A stretch of 13,864 nucleotides of DNA from JBMYXZ01 sp049608925 (GCA_049608925.1 JBMYXZ010000032.1:1-13864); one strand, 5' to 3'; shown: positions 1 to 5,939, counted from the stretch's first letter. Notes: generated by a model not told the origin, from the sequence alone. Translations and numbers: made by a program.

Positions 1-48
1 AAACAGCAAGGCTTTCCGTCCAGCATAATTTATTCCGGACACTTATGG
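1..48 (-). repeat. End-repeat family, truncated copy
   Basis: Read on the minus strand, this begins with AAGTGTCCGGAATAAATTATG and runs into the window edge. It is the 5' part of the same unit seen at 49-146, 13575-13678 and 13761-13864. It directly abuts the next copy, so the left end is a tandem array in minus orientation. No transposase is visible. It could be a MITE-like or other dispersed intergenic repeat. Confidence 0.75.
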
Positions 49-146
49 GTCAAGCCGCGGAAAGTCGGAGCCTGTGGGGCTGAGTGGAGAAAGTCCCGAA
101 ACAACAAGACCTTCCCTTTATCATAAATTATTCCGGACAGTTATGA
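49..146 (-). repeat. End-repeat family, near-complete copy
   Basis: Read on the minus strand it starts TCATAACTGTCCGGAATAAT, passes through CTCCACTCAGCCCCACA and ends CTCCGACTTTCCGCGGCTTG. The same blocks in the same order occur on the plus strand at the right end of the window. The terminal palindrome CCGCGG-N5-CCGCGG is incomplete here because the unit runs straight into the neighbouring copy at 1-48. Confidence 0.85.
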
Positions 147-162
147 ACATATCCACGGTTCC

Positions 163-171
163 TGTGGATAA
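163..171 (-). promoter_or_regulatory. DnaA box (perfect consensus)
   Basis: TGTGGATAA on the plus strand is TTATCCACA on the minus strand, the high-affinity DnaA consensus. It forms one arm of a dyad whose other arm (ATATCCACG) is a weaker, oppositely oriented DnaA-like box. The identical box recurs at 528-536. The match is seen directly; DnaA binding is inferred. Confidence 0.6.
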
Positions 172-188
172 CCATGTTGGTAACAATC

Positions 189-203
189 TTAACAAATCCT
201 TAA
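189..203 (+). promoter_or_regulatory. CtrA-type binding site TTAA-N7-TTAA
   Basis: The sequence TTAACAAATCCTTAA matches the full CtrA consensus TTAA-N7-TTAA exactly. It lies 18 bp from the DnaA box in the same repeat. CtrA is the alphaproteobacterial cell-cycle response regulator. In Caulobacter its sites overlap the origin and many promoters. Binding here is inferred. Confidence 0.6.
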
Positions 204-250
204 TGCAGTAATTTAACTGGTTTTTATCCTATTTGATTAGATTTTAACCG

Positions 251-513
251 GGGGGATAAGCAAGGCAGGCAAGTCTATCCAGCCATGTCGAGCTGATTCA
301 GGACTTTCTTCTTCCACCCCCTATACGTGACTTGTTCACGGAGTCCACTCTCAGGCATACTCAGCTGCTGAAAACTATGGTGTATTCTCGATTTTCCGAA
401 TTTCTGGGGGTGGTGGACTCCGGGCGGATTTATGCTCTCAGCCCGTGACCATAAATCATCCCATAACACTATAAATTACACCGCCACACAATCCTCAATC
501 CACCCATCAAACT
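251..513. other. Spacer between direct repeats with overlapping inverted repeats
   Basis: No convincing gene is seen. CCACCCCC (314-321) can pair with GGGGGTGG (406-413), and GGAGTCCAC (340-348) can pair with GTGGACTCC (413-421). The two stems interleave, so they would be a pseudoknot or mutually exclusive alternatives. Three GANTC methylation-type sites occur at 295-299, 341-345 and 416-420. A 64-codon open frame on the minus strand (469 to 275) starts with GTG, has no ribosome binding site and resembles nothing I recognise. It may be a structured RNA, part of a dispersed repeat, or chance. Confidence 0.4.
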
Positions 514-527
514 ATATCCACGGAATG

Positions 528-536
528 TGTGGATAA
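528..536 (-). promoter_or_regulatory. DnaA box (perfect consensus)
   Basis: TGTGGATAA on the plus strand equals TTATCCACA on the minus strand. It occupies the same position within repeat copy 2 as the box at 163-171 does in copy 1. A degenerate box TTATCCAGT follows downstream around 589-597. Confidence 0.6.
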
Positions 537-553
537 CCATGTTGGTAACAATC

Positions 554-568
554 TTAACAAACCCTTAA
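554..568 (+). promoter_or_regulatory. CtrA-type binding site TTAA-N7-TTAA
   Basis: The sequence TTAACAAACCCTTAA is an exact full CtrA-type site. It differs from copy 1 at a single spacer base. A further pair of TTAA half-sites at 609-612 and 619-622 has the wrong spacing (6 nt) and is not counted as a site. Confidence 0.6.
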
Positions 569-687
569 TGCGTTATTTTAACTAGCTTTTATCCAGTTTG
601 ATTAGATTTTAACCGTGTTTAAAAGTGAACCAGTACATCCAGACTATCTGCTGAAATTTCCCATGTAAAAAACCACCAAAGTTATAC

Positions 688-716
688 AAAAAAAGGCAGC
701 CATATATATGGCTGCC
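688..716 (-). terminator. Rho-independent terminator of the 742-1416 gene
   Basis: A perfect 22-bp palindrome (695-716) begins GGCAGCCATA and ends TATGGCTGCC. On the minus strand it is followed by a run of seven T (688-694). It lies 25 bp downstream of the stop codon of the minus-strand gene at 742-1416, so it very likely ends that transcript. Confidence 0.85.
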
Positions 717-741
717 CAACGGATTCAATAAATTAAGAGAC

Positions 742-1416
742 TTAATCTCCAATTATCTGTATAAGTTTGTCTTTATCTTCTTCAAAAGCTTTAGCAAGAT
801 CAACAGGGTCTCCCGTTGTTGAGTATGCAATCTCTATTTTTTGATCACTTTTACCGGCACCTGTTTTTGCATATAGTGCAGCACTTGAATACAAATAGTT
901 CAACGTTGCAGTTAGTTTTCCATCCACGTAACTGATATTACTGACAGAGTCAAGCTTCGCGCGCTTACCTACACCTCGCCAAGACACGATTTGCTTCCAA
1001 TCTGGAAGAATACGTTTTAAAATAACAGTGTCTCCATCAAACGTATCCTTAAATCCATCGCCTTCCTTTGTCACAGTTCCTTGTTGATAAAGAGTGGACC
1101 AATTACCCGTATTTAACTTTCTATCTTCGTTACTCAGTGTCGCAATGATGTTTCCATCAAGATTGTTAAGACGGCTTTGATAGGCATCCATCACAGCTTT
1201 GCGGAGAAATTCTTTGTCCTCGCTTTGCTTGCGGAGCTCAACAAGATTGACTCCAAGTTTATTGTTGGTTTCAATCTCAGAAACTTTTTTTTGTGCTCCT
1301 CTTCCTTCTTGAAGCCTCTTGAGCCAAGCTTTATTGCTTTGATCAAATTTCTCAGAAGCTATAGTCTCGCACGCATAGCAAGCAGCTAATATAGAAAAGA
1401 TAATGATTGTCTTCAT
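742..1416 (-). CDS. Exported protein of unknown function, possible lipoprotein
   Basis: This is a 224-residue protein I do not recognise. It starts MKTIIIFSILAAC, a short positive n-region and hydrophobic stretch. L10-A11-A12-C13 fits a lipobox, so a lipoprotein is possible. Signal peptidase I cleavage near IA-SEK (residue 20) is the alternative. Either way it should leave the cytoplasm. Residues 21-100 are charged and probably helical. About 110-210 look like alternating beta strands, and the tail is acidic and helical. No catalytic motif is visible. It is a single-gene unit: an exact CtrA-type site lies 51-65 bp upstream of the start and a strong terminator lies downstream. The ATG has only a weak upstream GGA as ribosome binding site. 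The reading frame is confident; the function is unknown. Confidence 0.75.
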   Translation of the reverse strand: MKTIIIFSILAACYACETIASEKFDQSNKAWLKRLQEGRGAQKKVSEIETNNKLGVNLVELRKQSEDKEFLRKAVMDAYQSRLNNLDGNIIATLSNEDRKLNTGNWSTLYQQGTVTKEGDGFKDTFDGDTVILKRILPDWKQIVSWRGVGKRAKLDSVSNISYVDGKLTATLNYLYSSAALYAKTGAGKSDQKIEIAYSTTGDPVDLAKAFEEDKDKLIQIIGD

Positions 1417-1466
1417 TTTAGATATCCAATGTTTAATTTATACATCAAAACAGTGGACTATAAATA

Positions 1467-1481
1467 TTAACAAAGCCTTAA
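1467..1481 (-). promoter_or_regulatory. CtrA-type site upstream of the 742-1416 gene
   Basis: The plus strand reads TTAACAAAGCCTTAA, an exact TTAA-N7-TTAA. It sits in the 61-bp gap upstream of the minus-strand gene at 742-1416 and overlaps the stop codon of the SDR gene (1478-1480). Its core is nearly identical to the sites at 189-203 and 554-568. This suggests CtrA control of the exported-protein gene. I do not see a clear -10 element at the expected distance. Confidence 0.5.
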
Positions 1482-2326
1482 TAGGCCCTGTTTTCGCCCC
1501 CGTCGAGTGGGATATTGACGGCATTTATGTGCTTTGACTTGGAAGACAACAGAAACGAACACAGGTGTGCCACATCTTCTACTTGACCAAAGCGGCCTAG
1601 CGGAATATCAGATGCATCATCGGTAACCTGCTGCTTAAAGCTTGCATTGTTCCTCGCAGCTTTGGCATGCAACCTATCTATATGGTGTTGCGTCATGATT
1701 ATACCAGGAGAGATCGCATTTACCCGAATTTTTCGTGCCCCGAAAGACTGCGCCAAGTTTTTTACCTCGCTGACCCACAGCATACGATAGTTATTGGTAT
1801 TCCTGTAGGAAGGCAGATAGTTAATCGAGGAATTGCCGGAAATCACCACGACGCTGCCCTCCTCGACCAGATTATGCTGGAACGCATTAATCACGGCCAG
1901 AGGTGCCGTAAAGGTTTCCTCAAACACACGCACCCATTCGGATGTTGCAGGATTGCCTTGTTTTGCTATGAAAGGACGAGGCCCAATAAGCACGATACCA
2001 GTCAAGGGTTTCGCATATGCCTTACCAGTCGATGGAATTTTTGCAGCATGATCTTTCGAGAAATCAATGAAGACTGAGTCTATTTCGATTGAAGGAAACT
2101 GCTGTTGTAGCGTTGTCTTCAGAGCCTGCAGCTTCACAGGGTTTCTGCCGGCCAAAACTAAATTATAGCCTTCACTGGCAAGCTGTTTTGATATTGCAGT
2201 ACCAAAGGCACCCGTTACAGCTGTAATCAGCACCCTATTATTAGGGGCTGATTTGCTGAAACAATCATTGGAAAAGAAGAAAAGAGTAAGTAAAAGGCCA
2301 GCTGAACTAAATAGCTTGCTGACCAT
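1478..2326 (-). CDS. SDR-family protein with export signal and altered active site
   Basis: This is a 282-residue protein with a short-chain dehydrogenase/reductase fold. The glycine-rich nucleotide loop is TGAFGTA (38-44), an ARN follows at 60-62, and the C-terminal part has RVNAISPG (201-208) and a PLDGG ending typical of FabG-like SDRs. Two things are odd. Residues 1-25 form a signal-peptide-like segment (MVSKLF then a hydrophobic run). The catalytic YxxxK motif reads Y180-RML-W184, so the lysine is replaced by tryptophan, although the SGNSS stretch (163-167) is present. Oxidoreductase activity is therefore doubtful. The ATG at 2326 is supported by an upstream GAGGGT. An internal GTG at V32 would give a leaderless cytosolic SDR. 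It overlaps the cold-shock gene by 20 bp, so translation is probably coupled. Confidence 0.8.
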   Translation of the reverse strand: MVSKLFSSAGLLLTLFFFSNDCFSKSAPNNRVLITAVTGAFGTAISKQLASEGYNLVLAGRNPVKLQALKTTLQQQFPSIEIDSVFIDFSKDHAAKIPSTGKAYAKPLTGIVLIGPRPFIAKQGNPATSEWVRVFEETFTAPLAVINAFQHNLVEEGSVVVISGNSSINYLPSYRNTNNYRMLWVSEVKNLAQSFGARKIRVNAISPGIIMTQHHIDRLHAKAARNNASFKQQVTDDASDIPLGRFGQVEDVAHLCSFLLSSKSKHINAVNIPLDGGENRAY

Positions 2327-2891
2327 GCATACCCTCGTCCAGAACTGAAACAGCCCAAGCTTGTGGGCCTTGATCAGTAATTGCGACTTGCATTCGTACG
2401 CGCTGACCTGGATTCAGTTTATCCAAACCACTGCGGCGCAGCACACTGGAGTGCACAAAAACTTCACGATCGCCCGTGTCTGGATTGATAAATCCAAACC
2501 CGCGAATAGAATTAAACCACTTCACTTCGCCATCAACCTGTTGCAATGGCCCCATGGGCGCCATTGATTGCACTGGCATGCCTTGATGAGCCTGTTGGTT
2601 GTTATTGCCCGGTGTTTTAACTTCTAGAATTTTACGCACTTGTCGCTGTTGGGTGTTAACTGACACCATACAAACAAGCTCTGACCCAGCACTAAGGTGC
2701 TGAAACCCTGCTTCATCAACAACCGAAAAGTGTAAGAAAATGTCCCCAGTATAGACTTTTGGAACTACAAATCCATATCCCTTAATCGGGTTAAACCATT
2801 TTACTATGCAGACCATTTTTTCACAGCTTTCAATATCACCATCATTCATCGGTGCCATGCCATGAAACTGATCTTCGTTACCAGTATCCAC
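2307..2891 (-). CDS. Cold-shock protein with two cold-shock domains
   Basis: This is a cytoplasmic single-stranded RNA/DNA-binding protein with two CSD domains in tandem, the arrangement common in alphaproteobacteria. Domain 1 has VKWFNPIKGYGFVVP (RNP1) and DIFLHFSVV (RNP2). Domain 2 has VKWFNSIRGFGFINPDTG and VFVHSSVL. A Gln/Met/Pro-rich linker joins them. I chose the GTG at 2891 (194 residues) because GGAGG lies 6 nt upstream of it. The frame is open to an ATG at 2915 (202 residues), but that start directly follows a hairpin and has no ribosome binding site. It is probably an RNA chaperone. The SDR gene overlaps its end by 20 bp, suggesting co-expression. The family assignment is very sure, the start fairly sure. 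Confidence 0.92.
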   Translation of the reverse strand: MDTGNEDQFHGMAPMNDGDIESCEKMVCIVKWFNPIKGYGFVVPKVYTGDIFLHFSVVDEAGFQHLSAGSELVCMVSVNTQQRQVRKILEVKTPGNNNQQAHQGMPVQSMAPMGPLQQVDGEVKWFNSIRGFGFINPDTGDREVFVHSSVLRRSGLDKLNPGQRVRMQVAITDQGPQAWAVSVLDEGMHGQQAI

Positions 2892-2917
2892 TTGAATCCT
2901 CCACATCCAAAACATAT

Positions 2918-2938
2918 GAACAAATACTTCATTTGTTC
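2918..2938 (-). promoter_or_regulatory. Perfect inverted repeat in the cold-shock gene leader
   Basis: GAACAAAT and ATTTGTTC form 8-bp arms around a 5-nt loop, 26 bp upstream of the chosen GTG start. It could be a hairpin in the mRNA leader or a dimeric-regulator operator. Cold-shock genes often have structured leaders. There is no T-run, so it is not a terminator. The rest of 2939-3174 holds no gene that I can support. Confidence 0.5.
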
Positions 2939-3174
2939 GACTAAAATCAATACTAAAAACTACGTTTTTTTAAAATCGTTATAACGTCTTACAAACGCAG
3001 CATCCCTGTCCCAATATACATAGCAATCAGCCGCGAAAAGTCAACCTATAAAGGGGCCGCTTGCCATGCAAATAGGACATGGACAGATGTGTTTTTCGAC
3101 CCGCTCCCTGGGGTTTTCTATGCAACACCAATGATTAGACCCGGCGATTCAAACATACCTGAAACTAATAATAT

Positions 3175-4473
3175 TTACTTACCCAGTGAATTTTCCGGCA
3201 ATAAAACTGCGTTATTACTTTTAGGTACAATTAGAGATACGCCAGAACAAGTCGTATGTACATTCATTAATGTCCTTGCAGGGTCGATGATTGGATCCAC
3301 AGCGATTAACAAGGCCAGAACGGCAGAAAGAGGCAACCCAAGCGGGTCCAATACCAACGTCAGCAATGGCAGCGTCAAGGTTCCCGTAGTACCTGCAGAC
3401 GCCATGCCGGCAAAGATAGACACACTTATGATGAACATATACTCATTAAACCCAAGGTTGACACTATACAGTTGCGCCACAAATACGGCACAGAAGGCAT
3501 AATACATACAGTTACCATAACGCCCTACGATAATTCCTAAAGGTACCAACATACCTGTCAGTTGCTTGCCTAAACCAAAGCCTTCGCGCATTGAATTGAT
3601 TGCAGCTGGGATTGCAGCAATACTATTTGTTGTCGCAAAGGATATAAAGATGGGGTATTTCAGGGCATTGAGGGACTCGATCAAGCTTGTCTTAGTGCGC
3701 CACATAATCGCCAGTTGCCCTAGGACGAATAAAATGGCGAAGGCTATATAAAATTTCATCACGAAACCTGCCATACCGATCAGCGTATCGGTCCCAAGGT
3801 GTGCCGAATCCCGTGCCATCAAACACAGGACCACTAAAGGTAAAGCATATAAAATTGTGTTAAAGATATTAGTAAAGATATCTAGAATTTCTTCAAGCCC
3901 GCGGAATACTGTGCTTCCTCCACCGCGCAGAGAAAATCCAAGAGCCACACCAAAGATCAAAGAAAAGACTATAATCTGGAACGTGCGGCTTTCGGACAAA
4001 GATTCAAAAATATTCTTAGGCACGGCGCGCAACAGAAAGGCAAACAAGCCTTTTGCCCGTTCAGATTCAATGGGCTCGTCCATGCTGACTTCTGATGTCG
4101 TCACCTCTTCGACAATGACTTTTAGACTGGGGCTTAGGCTGGGGTCGATATCACCACCCGGGTTGAAAGAAACAGACACCATCAATCCGATAACACTTGC
4201 GATCACGCTGATACCAATCATCACCAAGGCAATTTTCAGAAAGTTCTTTTGCACAGACGTAGCAATCAAGTTTGCAATGCTGAGGGAAACTGACCCAACA
4301 ATAATTGGAATGATGCACATTTTCATCAACTTGATAAAGATATCACCCGCAGGCCCCAGATAGTCGCCAGCAATGGGGAAATAGACACCTATCAAGACAC
4401 CCAGAATCACGCCCCCAAATATCCCGTAGGGGCTCTTCATTAGAGGCAGCCATTTTTGAAAAGTTGTACTCAC
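3175..4473 (-). CDS. DAACS-family (dicarboxylate/amino acid:cation symporter) membrane carrier
   Basis: This is a 432-residue inner-membrane secondary transporter of the glutamate/aspartate/C4-dicarboxylate family (TC 2.A.23), near the usual length. The HP1 tip is FATTNSIAAIP (279-289), HP2 is GMASAGTTGT (356-365), and TM8 has D393-PII-D397-PA-R400-TLM-N404. Aligned by eye with GltPh, the substrate-contacting Asp, Arg and Asn of TM8 (D394, R397, N401) are kept. The TM7 motif NMDGT has become N321-CMYY, and the TM8 sodium aspartate (GltPh D405) is T408. Sodium coupling is therefore probably altered. The ATG overlaps the stop of the upstream binding-protein gene by 4 bp (ATGA), implying translational coupling and a joint function. 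The substrate is unknown; an acidic amino acid or dicarboxylate is plausible. Confidence 0.88.
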   Translation of the reverse strand: MSTTFQKWLPLMKSPYGIFGGVILGVLIGVYFPIAGDYLGPAGDIFIKLMKMCIIPIIVGSVSLSIANLIATSVQKNFLKIALVMIGISVIASVIGLMVSVSFNPGGDIDPSLSPSLKVIVEEVTTSEVSMDEPIESERAKGLFAFLLRAVPKNIFESLSESRTFQIIVFSLIFGVALGFSLRGGGSTVFRGLEEILDIFTNIFNTILYALPLVVLCLMARDSAHLGTDTLIGMAGFVMKFYIAFAILFVLGQLAIMWRTKTSLIESLNALKYPIFISFATTNSIAAIPAAINSMREGFGLGKQLTGMLVPLGIIVGRYGNCMYYAFCAVFVAQLYSVNLGFNEYMFIISVSIFAGMASAGTTGTLTLPLLTLVLDPLGLPLSAVLALLIAVDPIIDPARTLMNVHTTCSGVSLIVPKSNNAVLLPENSLGK

Positions 4474-5426
4474 TGCTCACCGCCTTCTATGGATGCCTCG
4501 AATTTCTTGTTTCTATCCATCAGATCTCTGATGTCATATTGCCTGTGGGTTATATCAATGAAATGGTTTACCCATTCACGCAAGTTACTACCCCATGGGA
4601 AAATCATGCTGATGGGGTCTTGCTCACCCGTTATGACAAAATTCTGCAACTTCAGGGTAGCATCCGGTGTTTTATCGATAATTTGTCGTGTTTCCCATTC
4701 ATCCCTGAAAGCTGCCGTAATCTCTCCTGACAGCACCTTTGGGATGATATCGCTATCCCATGAATCCATTGGTACAACCTCAGCTTCTGGGAACAATCTT
4801 TTAGCAAACTCAACGTATGAGCTCTTGTCAATCACACCAATTTTCACACCTGGTTGATTGAATATATCTCTGACTGTATCTTTGCTGCCTTTACGGAATT
4901 TTTCCAGCTGCAGAGCATTTACCAAAATAGCCTTCCCCATATGCACGTAGGGCTTTGAATATAAGACTTTTTTGGCCCTTTCCAGTGTCAGGCTAAGCTT
5001 TGAAATCCCGATATGGGCTTGTCCTGAAGCGACTAACTCGACAAGCTCGTCATAAGATCCAGCAGTGAAATTAAAGTCGGGCACTGCTCCAAATTTTTCA
5101 GCAATATCTCTGGCCAGATCTACGTCAATTCCAACTAGCTCCCCATCTTTATCTCGCATGAAAAATGGTGGGCGTTCGCCACCCCCATAGATAGCAACTT
5201 TGATTTTACCCGTGCGGGTAATGCAGGCAATATCTGGTGGGTACTTAACACGGACCAATTGAAAAGACACAGCATTGCCATCATTTTGCATTGCCTGTCC
5301 TTGATTTTGCACAGTTGATTCTTGCGTTAAAGGTGCACCACTGTCTACCGAGTCACCCTCTGTCTGAGCCAGCGCAGAGGATGCAATCAACATTACTGAG
5401 CATATAAATTTAAAAAGCCGTCCCAT
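4470..5426 (-). CDS. Periplasmic solute-binding protein, family 3 (amino-acid type)
   Basis: This is a 318-residue exported binding protein. The signal peptide is MGRLFKFICSVMLIASSALA with cleavage before Q21. A Gln/Asn-rich, probably disordered linker follows (21-60), and the family-3 binding fold starts near residue 73 (GKIKVAIYGG). Family signatures are GIDVDLARDIAE (99-110) and SLTLERAKKVLYSKPY (145-160). R150 is the expected ligand carboxylate-binding arginine. Such proteins normally feed ABC importers, but here the next gene, overlapping by 4 bp, encodes a DAACS secondary carrier and no ABC components follow. It may deliver substrate to that carrier or sense it. The start is upstream of a clear signal peptide, and the ribosome binding site is weak (GGGA). 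A putative promoter lies at 5457-5485. Confidence 0.88.
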   Translation of the reverse strand: MGRLFKFICSVMLIASSALAQTEGDSVDSGAPLTQESTVQNQGQAMQNDGNAVSFQLVRVKYPPDIACITRTGKIKVAIYGGGERPPFFMRDKDGELVGIDVDLARDIAEKFGAVPDFNFTAGSYDELVELVASGQAHIGISKLSLTLERAKKVLYSKPYVHMGKAILVNALQLEKFRKGSKDTVRDIFNQPGVKIGVIDKSSYVEFAKRLFPEAEVVPMDSWDSDIIPKVLSGEITAAFRDEWETRQIIDKTPDATLKLQNFVITGEQDPISMIFPWGSNLREWVNHFIDITHRQYDIRDLMDRNKKFEASIEGGEQ

Positions 5427-5456
5427 AGTCCCATTTATTATTTAATTATTCTTTTT

Positions 5457-5485
5457 ATTTCACAGGAAATGGCGGCAAATTTCAA
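5457..5485 (-). promoter_or_regulatory. Predicted sigma70-type promoter for the binding-protein/symporter operon
   Basis: On the minus strand, TTGAAA (-35, 5480-5485) is separated by 17 nt from TGAAAT (-10, 5457-5462). These match the consensus at 5 of 6 and 4 of 6 positions. It lies about 30 bp upstream of the start codon at 5426, between the J-domain gene and this operon. This is a by-eye prediction. Confidence 0.4.
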
Positions 5486-5495
5486 GGAAATTCGG

Positions 5496-5939
5496 CTACA
5501 GGGACGCAAGAATCAAGTCTTTTGCATCGGTCAATTGACGTGCAATATAGGTGGAACCGCCTGTATCTGGGTGATTTTTCTTCATTAATTTATGATACGC
5601 CGCAATCACATCTTCTTTCGATGCTCCAGGCTTAAGACCCAGAATTTCATAGGCCTGATCCAATGTCATATTCTTAGTACTTGGCGGCGCATCAACACCC
5701 TGCTTGTTGCGGCTGCCCTGCCAAGCACTGATGAAAATAGGGATAAAGATAGGCAGTAGTATTGAAAAAAGCCAATTCAGCCGTCCAGATATCAGCAGCC
5801 CGATAAATATCAGCGCCAAAAAAATTGCAATGCCAATCCGCAAGCCGCGCACCACAGCAGAAGGCTCCGTATTAAGGAATAGATGTATAATCCACCAAAC
5901 GAAGACAACTGCTCCAAAGCCGGCCAGCAAATACAGCAT
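5496..5939 (-). CDS. Membrane-anchored J-domain protein, Pam18/Tim14-like
   Basis: This is a 147-residue protein with an N-terminal membrane region of about three hydrophobic segments (2-22, 33-51, 55-72) and a C-terminal J-domain (93-146). The J-domain has the essential HPD tripeptide (H123-P124-D125) in NHPDTGGSTYIARQLTDAKD. That context closely resembles mitochondrial Pam18/Tim14 and its alphaproteobacterial relatives rather than full-length DnaJ. There is no Gly/Phe region or zinc finger. It should stimulate DnaK ATPase at the inner membrane, facing the cytoplasm; clients are unknown. Its ATG starts 3 bp after the mipZ stop, so it is the last gene of the pot-mipZ operon, and its ribosome binding site lies within the mipZ end. 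No clear terminator is seen downstream. Confidence 0.88.
   Translation of the reverse strand: MLYLLAGFGAVVFVWWIIHLFLNTEPSAVVRGLRIGIAIFLALIFIGLLISGRLNWLFSILLPIFIPIFISAWQGSRNKQGVDAPPSTKNMTLDQAYEILGLKPGASKEDVIAAYHKLMKKNHPDTGGSTYIARQLTDAKDLILASL

Larger units (their letters stand above)
149..250 (+). repeat. 102-bp direct repeat, copy 1 (DnaA box plus CtrA-type site)
   Basis: This aligns without gaps to 514-615, with about 12 differences in 102 by eye. It contains a dyad TATCCAC-N7-GTGGATA (150-170), a perfect DnaA box, and TTAA-N7-TTAA, followed by an AT-rich tail ending GATTAGATTTTAACCG. Four of the differences fall in the 7-nt dyad loop while both arms are identical, which suggests the arms are under selection. 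Confidence 0.9.
514..615 (+). repeat. 102-bp direct repeat, copy 2 (DnaA box plus CtrA-type site)
   Basis: This is the second copy, offset exactly 365 bp from copy 1. The dyad arms TATCCAC/GTGGATA (515-535) are preserved and the loop has changed (GGAATGT here, GGTTCCT in copy 1). The block from GTGGATAACCATGTTGG through the first CtrA half-site is identical in both copies. Confidence 0.9.

Noticed and set aside
275..469. 64-codon open frame on the minus strand between the two direct repeats
   Set aside because: It has a GTG start, no ribosome binding site and no recognisable family, and it overlaps strong inverted repeats that better explain the composition. Kept only as a note within the spacer feature.
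149..615. Calling this region the chromosomal replication origin outright
   Set aside because: The DnaA and CtrA sites are real matches, but typical origin neighbours, skew evidence and an unwinding-element assignment are lacking, so it is listed as a hypothesis only.
3089..3502. Plus-strand open frame of 137 codons
   Set aside because: Mostly antisense to the 3' end of the symporter gene, whose family motifs are clear on the other strand. No ribosome binding site or domain.
3857..4363. Plus-strand open frame of 168 codons
   Set aside because: Fully antisense to the symporter gene. Its composition is a shadow of the membrane-protein codons.
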